Below, piece by piece: positions 8,486 to 16,301 of a DNA stretch of 64,000 bases; the first letter of the stretch is position 1, and each line of letters begins with the position of its first letter. Under the pieces are notes generated by a model. The model searched no databases. It was not told where the DNA came from and saw nothing but the letters and a program-made list of their open reading frames with translations. The stretch comes from CAYRPN01 sp964426135. Its GTDB lineage: Bacteria; Planctomycetota; Phycisphaerae; Phycisphaerales; Phycisphaeraceae. The stretch is from positions 1 through 64,000 of the forward strand of contig CAYRPN010000009.1 in assembly GCA_964426135.1 (NCBI GenBank). Direction: 5' to 3'. A program made the position numbers and the translations under genes.

Positions 8486-8678
8486 CGTTTAGCGCCCGCC
8501 CGAAGGGCGGGGTCGGCGGTCATCGTTCGCCCCAACATTTGCAAGCCCACGGCGGGCGCTGACCGATAATCCACAATCGAGGCCGGATTCACAGTACCGA
8601 TAATCGCAACGGTCGGCCATCGCGTGGATGGGCGCCGCGGGGTTGCCCGCACCGGGCCCTTCGGGCCCGCGCTAAACG
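8486..8678. repeat. Inverted-repeat element R7 (CGTTTAGCGCCCG arms)
   Basis: The left arm 8486-8510 and right arm 8652-8678 are imperfect inverted copies, each itself a hairpin (CCCGCCCGAAGGGCGGG and CGGGCCCTTCGGGCCCG). The 8375-8759 gap contains this element and the purine-rich array; no gene is seen. Confidence 0.6.
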
Positions 8679-8759
8679 TCGGATCGTGAACGCGAAGCGC
8701 AGACACCAAATGCGAGGCGTCGACGCGATGAAACGCCATTCAACGACAGGAGTTCGCAC

Positions 8760-9551
8760 ATGTTTTCACGGATGAAACCGCAGGCTCTGTTTGCACTTTC
8801 TCTACTCGCCCTTTCGCTCTTAAGCGCCGGCTGCGAATCGCAGCCGCCGTCGCCGGCGCTGCATGCGGCCTACAACGCCTACCACCGCGGCAACTATTCC
8901 GAGTCCTACGGCAACGCCAAGGCCGTCGCGGACGCATCCATCGAAAACGGCGACGCGGCGTACCTCGCAGGCCTCAGCGCGTATCAACTGAAACAGAGCG
9001 GCGAGGCGGAGCGATACCTCCTGCAGGCGACGCGCGCGGCCAACCTGAAAACCAGCGGCGACGCCCACGCAATGCTCGGCCGCATCTACGCCGAGCAGGG
9101 CCGGCACGAGCGCGCGGTGGAGAACTACGCCATCGCCGCCAGCAGGCTCAGCGGCGATGAACGCGCCAACGCACTGTTGTTCCTCGCGCAGAGTCAGCAG
9201 CACCTGGGCCAGTGGCCGCAGGCCGGCGCCAATCTGAACCTCGCCCGGCAAGCGACGCAGAACCCCGAAGTGCTTCAGCGCATCGCCCAGCAGCAGGCGG
9301 TCACCGGCTGGACGCTGCAGGTCGGCGCATACACCACCGAGATCAACGCCCAGCGGGCGGCGCAGGACCTGGCGACGAAGACATCGAAAATGTCCGTCGG
9401 CTCACCGCGCCTGGTGCCGGCGGTGGACTCGGGCGGCAAGCGCCTCATCCTCGTGCAGGTCGGCACATTCACCAATCAGGCCGGCGCTTCGGCGGCGAAG
9501 GGCCGGATCGCCCCGCACGCGGCGGTGGTGCCAATGATGGCAGCGAAGTAG
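8760..9551 (+). CDS. TPR lipoprotein with C-terminal SPOR domain
   Basis: 263 residues. A lipoprotein signal ends in the lipobox LLSAGC (Cys about residue 25). Residues about 35-175 form TPR-like helical pairs (AYHRGNYSESYG, AYLAGLSAYQLKQSGEAERYL, AMLGRIYAEQGRHERAVENYA). Residues about 185-260 match a SPOR domain (WTLQVGAYTTEINAQRAAQDL ... LILVQVGTFTNQAGAS), which in other bacteria binds denuded glycan strands at septa. It is therefore probably an outer-membrane or periplasmic lipoprotein acting in envelope maintenance or division. AGGAG lies about eight bases before the ATG. No division genes adjoin it. Confidence 0.8.
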   Translation: MFSRMKPQALFALSLLALSLLSAGCESQPPSPALHAAYNAYHRGNYSESYGNAKAVADASIENGDAAYLAGLSAYQLKQSGEAERYLLQATRAANLKTSGDAHAMLGRIYAEQGRHERAVENYAIAASRLSGDERANALLFLAQSQQHLGQWPQAGANLNLARQATQNPEVLQRIAQQQAVTGWTLQVGAYTTEINAQRAAQDLATKTSKMSVGSPRLVPAVDSGGKRLILVQVGTFTNQAGASAAKGRIAPHAAVVPMMAAK

Positions 9552-9718
9552 TTTCAGAGTTTCAAAGTTGAAGACTGGGGAAGTTCGTCGGGGCGAATAC
9601 GCCCCGGCTCGCCGCAAGCGCGGATGAAAGGACTTCCGAATTCATCCGCGCTATCCGCGGCTGTTCGTTTCTTCAGGCTTCACTTGAAACTTGAAACCAG
9701 AAACCAGAAACTTCCCGC

Positions 9719-10216
9719 ATGTCCGACACGCTCTTTCCGACGAACGATGACGAGCTCTTGATCAGCGTCTATCAGAGGCAGGGGCGAACGCTGGATGATC
9801 TGCCGTACACGCCGCAGTTCGAGGCAATTTATCTGGCGGTGGTCGGCGCGACGGGGACTCCCTTCGTACACGCCAGCGATTTCTCGCCCGGCAGCGCGGC
9901 CCCGGGCCACGCAGCGTCATCGAGTTCGCCCGGCGGCACGACCCGCGCCCAGCTCTTCCATCACCTTCACAACCTGCGCAAAGCCGGCAAACTGCCGCGC
10001 CTCGGCCGGGCCGCCAGCAAGCCGCCGCGCGTGGATCGCAGGCACGAGGAACTGCTCACGCAACTGGTCGAGGCGCGGATCGGCAAGCTGTCGCTGCGGG
10101 ATCAGCTTCTTTACACGCCGCAGTTTGATGAGATTGTGGCGACGTTCAACGAGCGGGCCGCGCTGAACCTCTCCGCGCACGATGTCTGGCGCGTCATCGC
10201 GAAACTGGCGAAGTGA
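9719..10216 (+). CDS. Small two-repeat protein of unknown function
   Basis: 165 residues that I cannot assign to a named family. It contains an internal duplication: LLISVYQRQGRTLDDLPYTP then QFEAIYLAVVG in the first half, and LLTQLVEARIGKLSLRDQLL then YTPQFDEIVATFNE in the second, each followed by a helical segment (TRAQLFHHLHNLRKAGKLPR; SAHDVWRVIAKLAK). The helix-turn-helix look of RAQLFHHLHNLRKAGKLPR suggests nucleic-acid or protein binding, which is only an inference. A Ser/Gly/Pro-rich linker at about 57-75 separates the halves. It is flanked by an SPOR lipoprotein and an R1 repeat, with no functional clue from context. Confidence 0.6.
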   Translation: MSDTLFPTNDDELLISVYQRQGRTLDDLPYTPQFEAIYLAVVGATGTPFVHASDFSPGSAAPGHAASSSSPGGTTRAQLFHHLHNLRKAGKLPRLGRAASKPPRVDRRHEELLTQLVEARIGKLSLRDQLLYTPQFDEIVATFNERAALNLSAHDVWRVIAKLAK

Positions 10217-10259
10217 TTCGCGGCCCATTTGGTCATGCGCGTTGACATTCTGTCTTCTC

Positions 10260-10397
10260 ATACGGATTCCATTTGATTCTCGCGCCGATGCCACTGGCAG
10301 GCTTGGCTGCCAGTGCTCTCTGAGCGTGGGCACTGGCAGCCGAGCCTGCCAGTGGCATCAATCGATGGTCGGCGCGTGATTCAAATGGAATCCGTAT
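10260..10397. repeat. Inverted-repeat element R1, copy B
   Basis: 138 bp with perfect 17-bp termini (10260-10276 and 10381-10397, ATACGGATTCCATTTGA type) and internal CCACTGGCAGGCTTGGCTGCCAGTG arms. Its last base, 10397, is the final base of the stop codon of the leftward nicotinamidase gene. Confidence 0.9.
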
Positions 10398-10993
10398 CAC
10401 CCGATCGCCACGCCTGCCGCTTTCATCTGAGCAATGGCGCGCTCGCAGTCGCCCGGGCTCAGGTCCACGCCGCGGCAACCCTCCACGGCAAGCTTCACGA
10501 TCAATCCCAGCGATCGGGCGTCGAGTGCCGTGAACTTCACGCAATAGTCGGTCGCCAGTCCCAGCACGCATAGCTCGGTCACGCCGCGCTCTTTCAGGTA
10601 GTCGCCCATGCCCGTGGCCTTGCGGTGGCCGTTGTCGAAGAATCCGGAGTAGGAGTCGATGGTCGGGTCGGTGCCTTTGGGAAACACTTTCGTCACGCCC
10701 TTCACGTTCAACCCCGGCGCAAACTCGGCGCCGCGCGTGCCCTGCACACAGTGATCGGGCCAGAGCATCTGCGGCAGGCCGTGAAGATCCACGACCTCAA
10801 ACGGCTTGCGGCCGGCGTGCTGCGAGGCGAAGGAGCCATGATCGCGCGGATGCCAGTCCTGCGTGGCGATGACCAGGTCGAACCGCGGCATGAGCTTGTT
10901 GGCGACGGGAACGACCTCATCGCCGCGCGGCACCGCCAGGGCGCCGCCGGGAAGGAAGTCGTTCTGAATGTCCACGAGAATGAGTGCGTTCAT
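10397..10993 (-). CDS. pncA: Nicotinamidase (isochorismatase-like hydrolase)
   Basis: 198 residues that hydrolyse nicotinamide to nicotinate and ammonia for NAD salvage. The catalytic triad is visible: D8 (VDIQNDF), K106 (FPKGTD) and C151 (ATDYCVKFTA). The metal-site motif TQDWHPRDHGSF supplies D46, H48 and H52. The length is typical of bacterial PncA. The start at 10993 (MNALILVDIQNDF) matches the family; the frame extends to 11119 only through an R3 repeat. The stop codon shares a base with the R1 element, so the repeat forms the immediate 3' end of the gene. Confidence 0.93.
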   Translation of the reverse strand: MNALILVDIQNDFLPGGALAVPRGDEVVPVANKLMPRFDLVIATQDWHPRDHGSFASQHAGRKPFEVVDLHGLPQMLWPDHCVQGTRGAEFAPGLNVKGVTKVFPKGTDPTIDSYSGFFDNGHRKATGMGDYLKERGVTELCVLGLATDYCVKFTALDARSLGLIVKLAVEGCRGVDLSPGDCERAIAQMKAAGVAIG

Positions 10994-11065
10994 GAGTGTT
11001 TCCAGCGAAGCCGGTCGGGAGCGGTGATGATTCAGCTTAACCGGGGCTATTCGCGCGCCCAGCAA

Positions 11066-11206
11066 GAGCCGCGCACGAAGTAAGCGGGATTTCAAGCCTC
11101 CCTGTGCGATCTGAACCACCTCGGATTTCCTGGCAGCATGTTTGACGCGAAAATGCGAGAGCGGCGTCCAGCCAAACTGGAGAACCGCTTACTTCGTGCG
11201 CGGCTC
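11066..11206. repeat. Inverted-repeat element R3, copy 2
   Basis: 22-bp arms at 11066-11087 and 11185-11206 are exact reverse complements (GAGCCGCGCACGAAGTAAGC / CTTACTTCGTGCGCGGCTC type). It lies between the divergent nicotinamidase and D-Ala ligase genes. The remaining gap, 11207-11347, shows no gene. Confidence 0.8.
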
Positions 11207-11347
11207 CTTCAGGAGCCAGGAGCGCCGAGATCGAAACTACGAAGCGGACAGCAGGCGGTAACCGATATTCAGGTCGGCTGCTTGTACGATCGCGGCGGGA
11301 CGGACGCGAGTCGTCGCAATTCAAAAATCTACCGATTGGTCATCGAT

Positions 11348-12304
11348 ATGTCGCAACGGAAAGTCATGGTGCTGGCGGGCGGGCCTGATCGCGAGGCGCC
11401 GGTCAGCGTGGAATCGGGCAAGACCGTCTCCGCGTCGCTGCGCGAGGCCGGTTACGACGTGATCACGCGCGACATCCGCCCGGAAAATCTGGCGGCACTG
11501 GACGAGTTCGCCAACTGGCATGGCGACGCCATCTTCCCCGCGCTGCACGGCGGCTGGGGCGAGGGCGGCGGACTGCAGGCGATTCTCGACGCGCGCAAGA
11601 TTCCCTACGTCGGCTGCCGGGCGCCGGCCGCGGCGCTGTGCATGGACAAGATTCTGACCAAGCAGAAACTGGCGTCGGTCGGCGCGCCGACGCTGCCGTT
11701 TGAAGTCATCGATCGCGGGCAGAAGCCGACGCTCGACGTGCCGCACGTGATCAAAGGCCCGCGCGAAGGCAGCAGCATCGACGTGGTGATCTGCAGGACG
11801 CAGGCGGAATCCGACGCGGCGGTGAAGGATCTCTTCACGCGCCATCCGCAACTGCTCGTGGAGCAATTCTGCAAGGGCAAGGAAATCACCGTGGGCGTAC
11901 TCGACCGCGATCCGAACGATCCGGACGCCGACCGCGGCCCGCACGCGCTGCCTCCGATCCACATCGTGCCCAAGGGCGGCACTTACGACTACCAGGCCAA
12001 ATACATCGCCGAGGACACGATGTATCTGATGCACCCGGACGAGATGGGCCTGACGAACCGCGAGTATGAAGGGCTCGGCGTGCTAGCGGTGGAGATTTTC
12101 AAGCTGTGCGGCTGCCGGCACATGAGCCGGGTCGATTTCATCCTCGAAGGCGAGCCGGGAAATCACAACGCATGGATGCTGGAGGTGAACACGATCCCGG
12201 GCTTCACCAGTCATTCGCTCTTGCCCAAGGCAGCCGCGTTTGCGGGGATTCCGCTGCCGAAGCTGGTGGATCGGTTGGTGAGACTGGCGATGAGGGAGGG
12301 ATGA
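11348..12304 (+). CDS. ddl: D-alanine--D-alanine ligase
   Basis: 318-residue ATP-grasp enzyme that joins two D-alanines for peptidoglycan. Features in order: the N-terminal Rossmann-like lobe VMVLAGGPDREAPVS, FPALHGGWGEGG, the ATP-grasp region MDKILTKQKL and VIKGPREGSSIDV, FCKGKEITVGVL, RVDFILEG, and the metal-binding EVNTIPGFTSHSLLPKAAA near the C-terminus. The glycine-rich N-terminal motif is slightly unusual (GGPDREAPVS instead of GGxSxEHxVS). The start at 11348 (MSQRKV) matches the family; the longer open frame runs back into an R3 repeat. A ligase here fits evidence that planctomycetes retain peptidoglycan synthesis. Confidence 0.92.
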   Translation: MSQRKVMVLAGGPDREAPVSVESGKTVSASLREAGYDVITRDIRPENLAALDEFANWHGDAIFPALHGGWGEGGGLQAILDARKIPYVGCRAPAAALCMDKILTKQKLASVGAPTLPFEVIDRGQKPTLDVPHVIKGPREGSSIDVVICRTQAESDAAVKDLFTRHPQLLVEQFCKGKEITVGVLDRDPNDPDADRGPHALPPIHIVPKGGTYDYQAKYIAEDTMYLMHPDEMGLTNREYEGLGVLAVEIFKLCGCRHMSRVDFILEGEPGNHNAWMLEVNTIPGFTSHSLLPKAAAFAGIPLPKLVDRLVRLAMREG

Positions 12305-12419
12305 AGAGTGAGGGCGTGAGGGGGTGAGTGGGTGAACGGGTGTGTAGGGTTCCGTAAGTTTTTCTTGATTAGCGGGAACGGTGTGAGTAATTTGCAGACA
12401 GATCGTTGATGGTCGGTGT

Positions 12420-12468
12420 GAATTGAAAATTGAAAATTTGCAATTTCAAATTTTCAATTTGCATTTTC
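12420..12468. repeat. AT-rich quasi-palindrome upstream of the APH-fold gene
   Basis: A run of AATTGAAAATTTGCAATTTC words forms a self-complementary island in GC-rich DNA. It could be a structured leader or promoter region; the 12305-12510 gap also begins with GTGAGGG-type words. Confidence 0.5.
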
Positions 12469-12510
12469 CGATGGTCGCCGGCTCGCCTGCACCCTTTCGG
12501 AGTGCGAGCG

Positions 12511-13557
12511 TTGAATGATGATCGCTCCGTCTCGCAGACGCACGCCGCCGCCGGTCACGGCGAGGCGGCATCTGTCACACATCACCCGTCAGTATCCCGG
12601 CAGTCGCCCACTTCGCAGCCGCCGATCTCGCAACCCCACGCCCCGCAGCCTTCCTTCGGCACCCACCTCGAACCCGCCCTGCGCGAGGCCTGCGACGGCA
12701 GGCTCTCCCATGTGAACTGGTTCCGCACCGACTGGCAGCGCGGCGGAGCGCTGACCGGCTACGCCAGCTATCGCGATGAACAAGGCGAGCATGCCGTCGT
12801 CGTGAAAATGCCCGTCCCGCCCGTGGAACGCCGCTGGCTCCTTCATCTGCAGGGCACGCAGGTCGCGCCGCGCGTCTATCGGGATGGCGATTCGCTCGGC
12901 GGCTACGACTTCTGCTGGGTGGTCATGGAGCGCCTGGCGCACGGCCCGATCGGCCACGCCTGGGGCGGCAAAGGGTTCGAACTCATCATCGACGCGGCCG
13001 TGCGGTTTTCCGATGCCGCCCGGCCTATCGCCGCCGACGGCCCGCCGCGCACCCGCGACTACGACGCCATCCATCACCAGGCCCGCGAAAATATTCACCG
13101 CCACGGCGTCGCCAACGAGCAGCGATGGAACAAGGCGCTCAAGCAGGCGCACCGCATGCTGAAGGACTGGCTGCCCGCGTGGAATGCCAGACCCGTCAAG
13201 GAGTGGTGCCACGGCGACCTGCATCTGGGCAATGCGATGACCCGAGTGCCGCCGCCCGATGGGCCCGCGCTTCTGCTGGATTTCGCTGAGGTTCACTGCG
13301 GACACTGGATCGAGGACGCGGTGCATCTGGAGCATCTTTACTGGGGCCGGCGCGACAAACTGCAGGGGCACCGCATCTGCAAGGAAATCGCCCGCGCCCG
13401 CAAGGCGATGCATCTGCCGGTGGACGACGATTGGCCAAAACTGGCGCAGATTTACCGAGCGCTGGTGGCGATGTGTACGCCGGCGATCCTGCGCTTCGTC
13501 GGCGATCCGCAACACGTGCAGGCGGCGCTGGAAGTCTTGGAGGCGGAGGTGGGGTGA
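12511..13557 (+). CDS. Aminoglycoside-phosphotransferase/choline-kinase fold protein
   Basis: 348 residues if started at TTG 12511, which has CGGAG eight bases upstream; the frame is open back to an ATG at 12430 inside an AT-rich repeat. The catalytic loop WCHGDLHLGNAM gives the HGDxxxxN motif of APH-fold kinases, and LLLDFAEVHCGHWIEDAVHL gives the metal-binding Asp (DFAE). VVVKMPVPP could hold the ATP-binding lysine. The first 50 residues are Ser/Pro/Gln-rich and probably disordered. It should phosphorylate a small molecule, perhaps a sugar or choline-like metabolite; nothing indicates antibiotic resistance. It is monocistronic. Confidence 0.7.
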   Translation: MNDDRSVSQTHAAAGHGEAASVTHHPSVSRQSPTSQPPISQPHAPQPSFGTHLEPALREACDGRLSHVNWFRTDWQRGGALTGYASYRDEQGEHAVVVKMPVPPVERRWLLHLQGTQVAPRVYRDGDSLGGYDFCWVVMERLAHGPIGHAWGGKGFELIIDAAVRFSDAARPIAADGPPRTRDYDAIHHQARENIHRHGVANEQRWNKALKQAHRMLKDWLPAWNARPVKEWCHGDLHLGNAMTRVPPPDGPALLLDFAEVHCGHWIEDAVHLEHLYWGRRDKLQGHRICKEIARARKAMHLPVDDDWPKLAQIYRALVAMCTPAILRFVGDPQHVQAALEVLEAEVG

Positions 13558-13735
13558 GGAAGGAGTGAGGAGTGAGGAGTGAGGAGTGAGAAGTAAGGAG
13601 TGGGGAGCGAGAAGAGCGAATACCGAATAGGGGGTGTGGAGTCCGCGCCCAGCCTTGACGCACCCTACGTCGCCCACGGACACTTCACTCCTCACTCCTC
13701 ACTCCTCACTCCTCACTCCTTTCACTCTCCCCGAC
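13558..13735. repeat. Mirrored GTGAGGAGTGA / TCACTCCTCAC arrays around an R4 repeat
   Basis: About 50 bases of (GTGAGGA) words follow the APH gene; about 45 bases of the complementary (TCACTCC) words precede cysK. Between them, at 13633-13668, lies an inverted R4 copy (CCTTGACGCACCCTAC). The whole could fold as one long hairpin. Confidence 0.75.
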
Positions 13736-13764
13736 TTGGCGCGCCGCGCTTCGTTCCCTAGATT
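13736..13764 (+). promoter_or_regulatory. Candidate sigma-70-type promoter for cysK
   Basis: TTGGCG at 13736-13741 and TAGATT at 13759-13764 with a 17-base spacer, 55 bases before the cysK start. Identified by eye only. Confidence 0.35.
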
Positions 13765-13818
13765 AGTTCGCCCAGGCAGGTCACATTGGAAATGCCTTTA
13801 CTTGGTGGAGCCCCAGCC

Positions 13819-14787
13819 ATGACGACGCTTCTGCATCGCCGAACGTACGAGAACATTGTCGACACGGTTTTCAACACGCCTCTGGTGAAGTTGAACAAGG
13901 TGGTTCCCGCCGACCACGCGGCGGTTTACGCCAAGTGCGAGTTTTTCAATCCCATGGCGAGCGTGAAGGACCGCATCGGTCGCGCCATGATCGAAGCGGC
14001 GGAGAAGGACGGCATCATCAACAAGGACACGCACATCATCGAGCCGACCAGCGGCAACACCGGCATCGCGCTGGCGTTCGTGTGTGCGGCCAAGGGCTAC
14101 AAGCTCACCTTGACGATGCCCGAAACCATGAGCCTGGAACGCCGGGCGCTCTTGCGGGCACTGGGCGCGAATCTGGTTCTGACCGAAGGCCCCAAGGGCA
14201 TGAAGGGCGCAATCGAGGAGGCGGGCAAGCTCGTCGCCACGACGCCCAATGCCTGGATGCCGCAGCAGTTTGAGAACCCGGCGAACCCGGCGGTGCACGA
14301 GCGCACGACCGGGCCTGAGATCTGGGAAGACACGGGCGGGAAGGTGGACATGCTGGTGGCGGGCGTGGGCACGGGCGGGACGCTGACGGGCGTGGGGCGG
14401 TTCATCAAGCCGAAGAAGGCGAGCTTCCAGTGCATCGCGGTGGAGCCTGCCGATTCGCCGGTGATCACGCAGACCCGCGAGGGCCAGCCGATCAAGCCCG
14501 GCCCGCACAAGATTCAGGGCATCGGCGCCGGCTTCGTGCCGAAGAACCTGGACCTGAGCTTTGTCGCCGGCGTGGAGCGCGTGACCAACGACGAAGCCAT
14601 GGGCATGGCGCGACGCCTGGCGAAGGAAGAAGGCCTGTTCGGCGGCATCAGCTCCGGCGCCAACGTGACCGCCGCGGCCCGCATCGCCGCGCTCCCGGAA
14701 AACAAGGGCAAACTGATCGTCGTCATCCTGCCCAGCTTCGGCGAACGCTACCTGTCGACGCCGATGTTTCAGGAATACATGAAATAA
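13819..14787 (+). CDS. cysK: Cysteine synthase A (O-acetylserine sulfhydrylase)
   Basis: 322-residue fold-type II PLP enzyme making L-cysteine from O-acetylserine and sulfide. NPMASVKDRIG carries the PLP lysine K50; PTSGNTGIAL binds the substrate carboxylate; GVGTGGTLTG binds the PLP phosphate; GISSGAN follows late. Length and motifs match CysK rather than cystathionine beta-synthase. The ATG at 13819 has GGTGGAG about eight bases before it; an in-frame TTG at 13786 is less likely. It is followed by thiol peroxidase, and both fit sulfur and redox metabolism, though a repeat-filled gap separates them. Confidence 0.95.
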   Translation: MTTLLHRRTYENIVDTVFNTPLVKLNKVVPADHAAVYAKCEFFNPMASVKDRIGRAMIEAAEKDGIINKDTHIIEPTSGNTGIALAFVCAAKGYKLTLTMPETMSLERRALLRALGANLVLTEGPKGMKGAIEEAGKLVATTPNAWMPQQFENPANPAVHERTTGPEIWEDTGGKVDMLVAGVGTGGTLTGVGRFIKPKKASFQCIAVEPADSPVITQTREGQPIKPGPHKIQGIGAGFVPKNLDLSFVAGVERVTNDEAMGMARRLAKEEGLFGGISSGANVTAAARIAALPENKGKLIVVILPSFGERYLSTPMFQEYMK

Positions 14788-14955
14788 AGAAGTGAGGAGT
14801 GAGAAGTGAGGAGCGAGGAGACGGGATTTGTGGCTACTGGTTCCAGGCCTTTGTCTCCGCTCCGCGCATCTGACTCCTCACTCTTCATCCCTCGACTCTT
14901 CGTCCCTCGACTCCCCAATTCTCACTCCTCACTCCTCACTCCTCACTCCTCCGAA
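14788..14955. repeat. Second pair of GTGAGGA / TCACTCC arrays
   Basis: GTGAGGAGTGAGAAGTGAGG words (14792-14822) follow cysK, and four near-exact TCACTCC copies (about 14923-14951) precede tpx, as in the previous intergenic gap. Confidence 0.75.
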
Positions 14956-14964
14956 GGAATCCCC

Positions 14965-15477
14965 ATGCCCCGCACCGTCAACTTCAAAGGCAACTCCGTT
15001 CCCCTCTCCGGCGACGGCCCCAAGGTCGGCGATGCCGCCCCGGAAGCTTCGCTGGTCGCCGTCGATCTGTCGGAGGCGAAGGTCTCCAGCTACACGGGCA
15101 AGGTCGCGATCGTCTCCGTCGTGCCTTCGCTGGACACCGGCGTGTGCGACAAGCAGACCCGCCGCTTCAATGAGGAAGCGGGCAAGCTGGCGAACACCGT
15201 CGTGCTGACCATCAGCCGGGACCTGCCCTTCGCCCAGAAGCGCTGGTGCGGCGCCGCCGACGCCAAGAACGTCGTGACCCTGTCCGACTTCCGAGGCGGC
15301 AGCTTCGGCGCGGCGTACGGCCTGGTGATGTCCGCCGGCCCGCTGGCGGGGCTGCTGGGCCGCGCGGTGCTGGTGATCGGGAAGGACGGCAAGGTGAAGT
15401 ACCAGGAGCTGGTGCCCGAGATCACAACCGAGCCGAACTACGACGCCGCCATCGCCGCCGCCAAGGCAGCGCTGTGA
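14965..15477 (+). CDS. tpx: Thiol peroxidase (Tpx-type peroxiredoxin)
   Basis: 170 residues. The peroxidatic cysteine is C61 in PSLDTGVCDKQTRRFNE and the resolving cysteine is C95 in KRWCGAADA, the atypical 2-Cys spacing of Tpx. It should reduce organic hydroperoxides using thioredoxin in the cytoplasm. The start at 14965 (MPRTVNFKGNSVPL) matches the family, with GAAGGA upstream; the open frame to 14806 is made of array repeats. Length typical. Confidence 0.95.
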   Translation: MPRTVNFKGNSVPLSGDGPKVGDAAPEASLVAVDLSEAKVSSYTGKVAIVSVVPSLDTGVCDKQTRRFNEEAGKLANTVVLTISRDLPFAQKRWCGAADAKNVVTLSDFRGGSFGAAYGLVMSAGPLAGLLGRAVLVIGKDGKVKYQELVPEITTEPNYDAAIAAAKAAL

Positions 15478-15510
15478 GATCGCCGACGCGATGCATGCTG
15501 ATGCGATGCA

Positions 15511-15698
15511 TTTAGCCGGCGGGCTTGCCCGCCGCGAATCGGCGATGACGGTGGGCGTGGGGTTGTTCGAATGCCTGACGACGACGCGATCCTGCAAACG
15601 CCGATGCGACAACCGTCAGCTTCACCTGCGTACGTGTGATTCCCGATTGCCGGGAACACAGCAGCACCCCGTCCACGGTGGGCAAGCCCGCCGGCTAA
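15511..15698. repeat. Inverted-repeat element R2, copy 1 (TTTAGCCGGCGGGCTTGCCCG arms)
   Basis: Left arm 15511-15534 and right arm 15681-15698 enclose about 145 unrelated bases. A second R2 element begins four bases later. The 15478-16301 gap has no gene: it contains these two elements, then about 480 bases with a candidate promoter and the secretin leader. Confidence 0.75.
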
Positions 15699-15701
15699 GG
15701 A

Positions 15702-15819
15702 ACGGGGCCGAAATAACTTCGCGAATGGGCGGTCCCCCATTTAGCCGGCGGGCTTGCCCGCCGCGGGCGTCTCGGCGGGCAAGCCCGCCGGCTAAATGGG
15801 GGACTTATTTCGGTCCCGT
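15702..15819. repeat. Inverted-repeat element R2, copy 2, with outer and inner arms
   Basis: Outer arms ACGGGGCCGAAATAA (15702-15716) and TTATTTCGGTCCCGT (15805-15819); inner 30-bp arms at 15734-15763 and 15773-15802 are perfect complements. Related elements: 33822-34015 (outer arms only), 34215-34436 and 52632-52777. Confidence 0.85.
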
Positions 15820-16152
15820 ACCTAAATGTGGGCTGCCGCCTGTGGAAATCCTGTGGATGACGAGTGGATTGGAAAATGGACCAGGCGTCGACGTCAGGCC
15901 TGATAAGCTGAAAGCCCCCGCTTTTCAGCGTGTTTTCGCAGGCGGGTGATTCGGGGGCGCGACCGGACTGACCGCATTCAGTTGCCGAGCAGGCAGGAAA
16001 GCCGCAGGAAACGGCTTGTCCTTGGATTGCCGGCGGCATGGAAGGCGGGTGTTCGGTACTTGTGGGGCGAATGGTCGTCGTGGTCGCCGAGTACATTGGG
16101 TCGCCCGCGCGAAAAAGAGTTGCCTGATCCCATGTTTTGGACTGATTAGGAC

Positions 16153-16181
16153 TTGCAGATTTGAAAACGAGTCTTTAAACT
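16153..16181 (+). promoter_or_regulatory. Candidate promoter for the secretin gene
   Basis: TTGCAG (16153-16158) and TAAACT (16176-16181) with a 17-base spacer in a locally AT-richer stretch, 120 bases before the chosen TTG start. By eye only. Confidence 0.3.
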
Positions 16182-16301
16182 GCGGAGGTAAGCCAGGTTC
16201 CGTCCTCAAATGCGGGCTTGGTGGGTCGCCGCAACAGTTTTTCCCGCCGCAATTTTCTGTCCCTCGAAACCCGGTTTCTTTCCCGGCCCAGGAGGCTAGC
16301 T

